From: Ilex aquifolium
Lineage: Eukaryota > Streptophyta > Magnoliopsida > Aquifoliales > Aquifoliaceae
NCBI GenBank assembly: GCA_951799425.1
Contig: OX637395.1
Coordinates: forward strand, 35,426,323 to 35,490,322
Length of the DNA: 64,000 nt
Direction of reading: 5' to 3'
Part shown: in pieces, positions 61,901 through 64,000 of the stretch
Position numbering within the stretch: the first letter of the stretch is position 1
How the letters are laid out: each line of letters starts with the position of its first letter
The notes under the pieces: generated by a model
The model's database searches: none
What the model was told of the DNA's origin: nothing
The model's input: only the letters and a program-made list of their open reading frames with translations
Made by a program: the position numbers and the translations under genes

Positions 61901-62930
61901 CAACACATTTTCTCTTCAATTCCCTTCTTGGTGACTACCATACATTCAAATGCAACACCATTGTATGTAAGTGGATCCCTCACTTATTAATAGTAGATGA
62001 TCCGCCATAAAGGAAATTGAAGAAAAATGTTAAAAAAGAAAAGGACTAATTATATGAAGTTAGTATTAGTCAACTAGAATAGCACGTACATGCTATAATT
62101 ACCAGTAATGGTGACAATAATAATAAGTCACAGATTCTCAAATGAACAAGAATTTAATTTGCCGCCCACTCGTTATAAACAAAAAAACACAGTACATAGC
62201 GAACATGTCCTAAGAACGAAACATAAGAGAAACTGAATCATCCAAATCAAATAAATACACTCCGCAAGCTAATCAGCATCATCTACTCACAACATCGACA
62301 TCCATATCGGAGAGCACGGACTTTAACTGCTTTGCAACAAACTCCTCCGGCACAGTATGAACACCCTGATACAAATAAAGAAAAGTAAAAATCACTGAAA
62401 ATCCTTGCGAAGAAATGAATATGATTCGGTGTTTTACAATGCAATCAGACCTGAACGCCAGCAGTGTTTTGTGCGGTGACAGCGGTGATCACAGTAGAAC
62501 AGTACACTCCACGCGCCGCACAAGCCTTGAGGTCAGCTTGTATTCCGGCGCCGGCACCGGAATCGGAGCCGGCCACGGTTAAAACATGCGGAATGTTCAT
62601 AGCCATGTCCTCTTGCATTACTTTGACATTCAAAGCCCTAATCTGGTGAACTCCTCGTGTAGAAGCTTTCGGTGAGCTCAAGGACAAACAATTCTGAAAA
62701 AAAAAATGCGAGAAAATTAAACAAAAGTTTTGTTTGGTTGCTGAGAAAAAATAAGATTGTACCTCGTGATTGGAGCTCTGTGACAAACAGTTGTGAAAAA
62801 ATGGAAGAAAATTAAGAAAAAGTTTGTTTGGTTGCAGAGAAAAATAAAATTGTACCTTGGGATTTAGGGCGAAGAAGGAACGAGGGAGGGCTGGAGAGAA
62901 ATGGCGGCAACTCGTGCCCATGTGGAGCAT
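55959..62930 (-). CDS. TH1: Thiamine biosynthetic bifunctional enzyme TH1 (HMP-P kinase / TMP synthase), 10 exons, 553 aa
   Basis: The plastid enzyme phosphorylates HMP-P to HMP-PP (ThiD half) and condenses it with HET-P to thiamine monophosphate (ThiE half). Exons in gene order: 62930-62856, 62693-62451, 62365-62291, 61450-61375, 61296-61221, 60130-59996, 58733-58669, 58557-58430, 57430-57174, 56490-55959. The sum is 1662 nt, phases agree and introns are GT-AG. A basic, Ser-rich N-terminus fits a chloroplast transit peptide. The ThiD half carries [10 protein letters not shown] (residues 66-75), [17 protein letters not shown] and HGTGCTLAS. The ThiE half carries FLYAVTDSG (near residue 342), [28 protein letters not shown] and VAIGGI. 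Exon 1 and intron 1 lie in a local tandem duplication. The family is about 520 aa, so the length fits. No TPP riboswitch was seen. Upstream regulation is not evident. Confidence 0.94.
62674..62865 (-). repeat. Tandem duplication at TH1 exon 1 / intron 1
   Basis: Two adjacent copies of about 95 bp (62674-62771 and 62772-62865) share, on the minus strand, an exon end plus donor (CACGAG|GTACAATCTTA or CCCAAG|GTACAATTTTA), a CAACCAAACAAA.CTTTT core, and AATTGTTTGTCC or AACTGTTTGTCA followed by GAGCTC. Each copy therefore carries a donor and acceptor-like sequence. A 15-nt segment (62763-62777) bounded by CAG and GTAC could be included in frame as an extra microexon. Confidence 0.75.
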
Positions 62931-64000
62931 ACGCTAATAGCGGCAAGGTAAGAGGTTCGGCAAATGAAGCATGAGGTGGCTTTTTTTTATTTTGCAGAAA
63001 AAATTTTGGTCACACTCCTCCTATTTTATCATATTTTCAAAGACATTTTCTTTAGTATCAAAAATATCATTGACACCTTATCTAGTTTATATTTAAACGT
63101 CATTGACACTTTTTACCATTAAACCACCATTTATAACAAAAATTTTTTTATCTCAAATACCAAAATTACCCGTACATAAACCCTAAATCATTTTTCTACA
63201 CAAAGTTCGATTAAAATTAAAGCTGATTAAAATTTATGTGTTTACATATTAAAATTTGAGCTGATTAATTTATTTCTACATATTAAAAATTGAGTCGATT
63301 AAAATTCGATTTGATCTGATTAAATTTATTTTTTTACGTATTAAAATTTGAACCTATTAAAAATATTTTTTTACGTATTAAAATTCGTGTCAATTTGAGC
63401 TCTACTTGAGCTATTAACTCCGATTAAAATTTGCTTCAAATCAATTAAAATTTATATATTTTTATTTATTAAAATTTGATTTAAGTTGATTAAAATTAAT
63501 TTTTCAAGTCAATTAAAATTTGAAAAAATTTCATCCACACCTCTTGTAATTAGATTTAAATTCAATGACATCCCCTATCGATTCTGAAACTACACTGTCA
63601 CTCCCTGTCAGTGTTTGTCGGGTTATGGCGTTAACGACAATTGTTAATTTACAAAAATATCTCTAAATATTTTATATGATAAATTTTATCTACACCCCTT
63701 GTAAATAGACATAACTTCAACGACACCCCCTATAAATAGACTTATATTTAACAATACCCCCTCCCGATTTTGAAATTTCAATGCACTCCCTTTTAGTTCT
63801 ATTATATTAATCTTTAAGTTTATCAATTTAATATTTAATTTTATCAAATTAATGTCATTTATTTAATTTAAACTAAATTAACATTCCATCTTATCAAATT
63901 AACACAAATTGATATTTAATTTTATCAAATTAACATTTAGTTATATTAATTTAATATTATTTCTTTAATTTAACATTAAATTATTATTTAATTTCATCAA
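62931..64000. other. AT-rich region upstream of TH1
   Basis: The TH1 promoter must lie at the left end; no clear TATA box was chosen. From about 63000 onward the sequence is a degenerate repeat with CATTGACACC, ACACCCC and TTTATCAAATTAACAT words, resembling in inverted form the fold-back repeat at 24373-25815. It runs off the window. Confidence 0.45.

Overview
The window is nuclear DNA from a dicot plant, probably a repeat-rich woody eudicot; the species cannot be named from the sequence. Evidence is three intron-rich plant genes with canonical splice sites and conserved phases, Ty3/gypsy and Ty1/copia LTR retrotransposons, hAT- and Mutator-like MITEs, tRNA-derived SINEs and a very AT-rich background. 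There are no bacterial operons and no CRISPR arrays. All coordinates and mismatch counts were read by eye.

Three intact host genes were reassembled exon by exon. (1) Minus strand, 16008 to 4990: a transmembrane 9 superfamily (TM9SF/EMP/TMN) endomembrane protein, 12 coding exons, 589 aa, with an 18-nt microexon and a 5.1-kb third intron full of transposons. (2) Plus strand, 49374 to 52591: an SnRK2 osmotic-stress protein kinase, 9 exons, 356 aa, with one GC-AG intron. (3) Minus strand, 62930 to 55959: the bifunctional thiamine-biosynthesis enzyme TH1 (HMP-P kinase plus TMP synthase), 10 exons, 553 aa. Two decayed gene fragments sit on either side of a retrotransposon: a piece of a second TH1-like copy (about 32682-32912) and the LRR/FBD end of an F-box/FBD/LRR gene (43681-44270).

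The rest is a layered transposon landscape. 1-3120 is the 5' part (element on the minus strand) of a Ty3/gypsy element that shows gag but no pol inside the window. 3121-4989 is spacer with MITE remnants. Intron 3 of the TM9SF gene holds a decayed copia element, a GTATCG-rich hAT-like element with an 8-bp target duplication, and the 3' end of an L1-type LINE. 16307-17292 is a second hAT-like element. 19174-24323 is a solo LTR split by another solo LTR of the same family in the opposite orientation. 24373-28900 holds fold-back repeats, a SINE and a copia solo LTR. 28939-29901 is a Ty3 solo LTR next to a hAT MITE. 33140-43649 is a complete 10.5-kb Tat-type Ty3/gypsy element with matching 5-bp target duplications. 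44300-48880 contains a Mutator-like MITE with TIRs over 300 bp, another hAT MITE and a SINE with a 17-bp target duplication.

The most interesting item is in the full-length Tat element. Between integrase and the 3' LTR, on the strand opposite gag-pol, lies a gene-like unit of about 2.6 kb (34223-36841). It has its own TATA box, a Transposase_28 (putative gypsy-type transposon) domain, GT-AG intron candidates and a C-terminal coiled coil. The same GGCGCC-rich repeat occurs in gag, in the RT-RNase H linker and, in the opposite coding sense, in this antisense gene.
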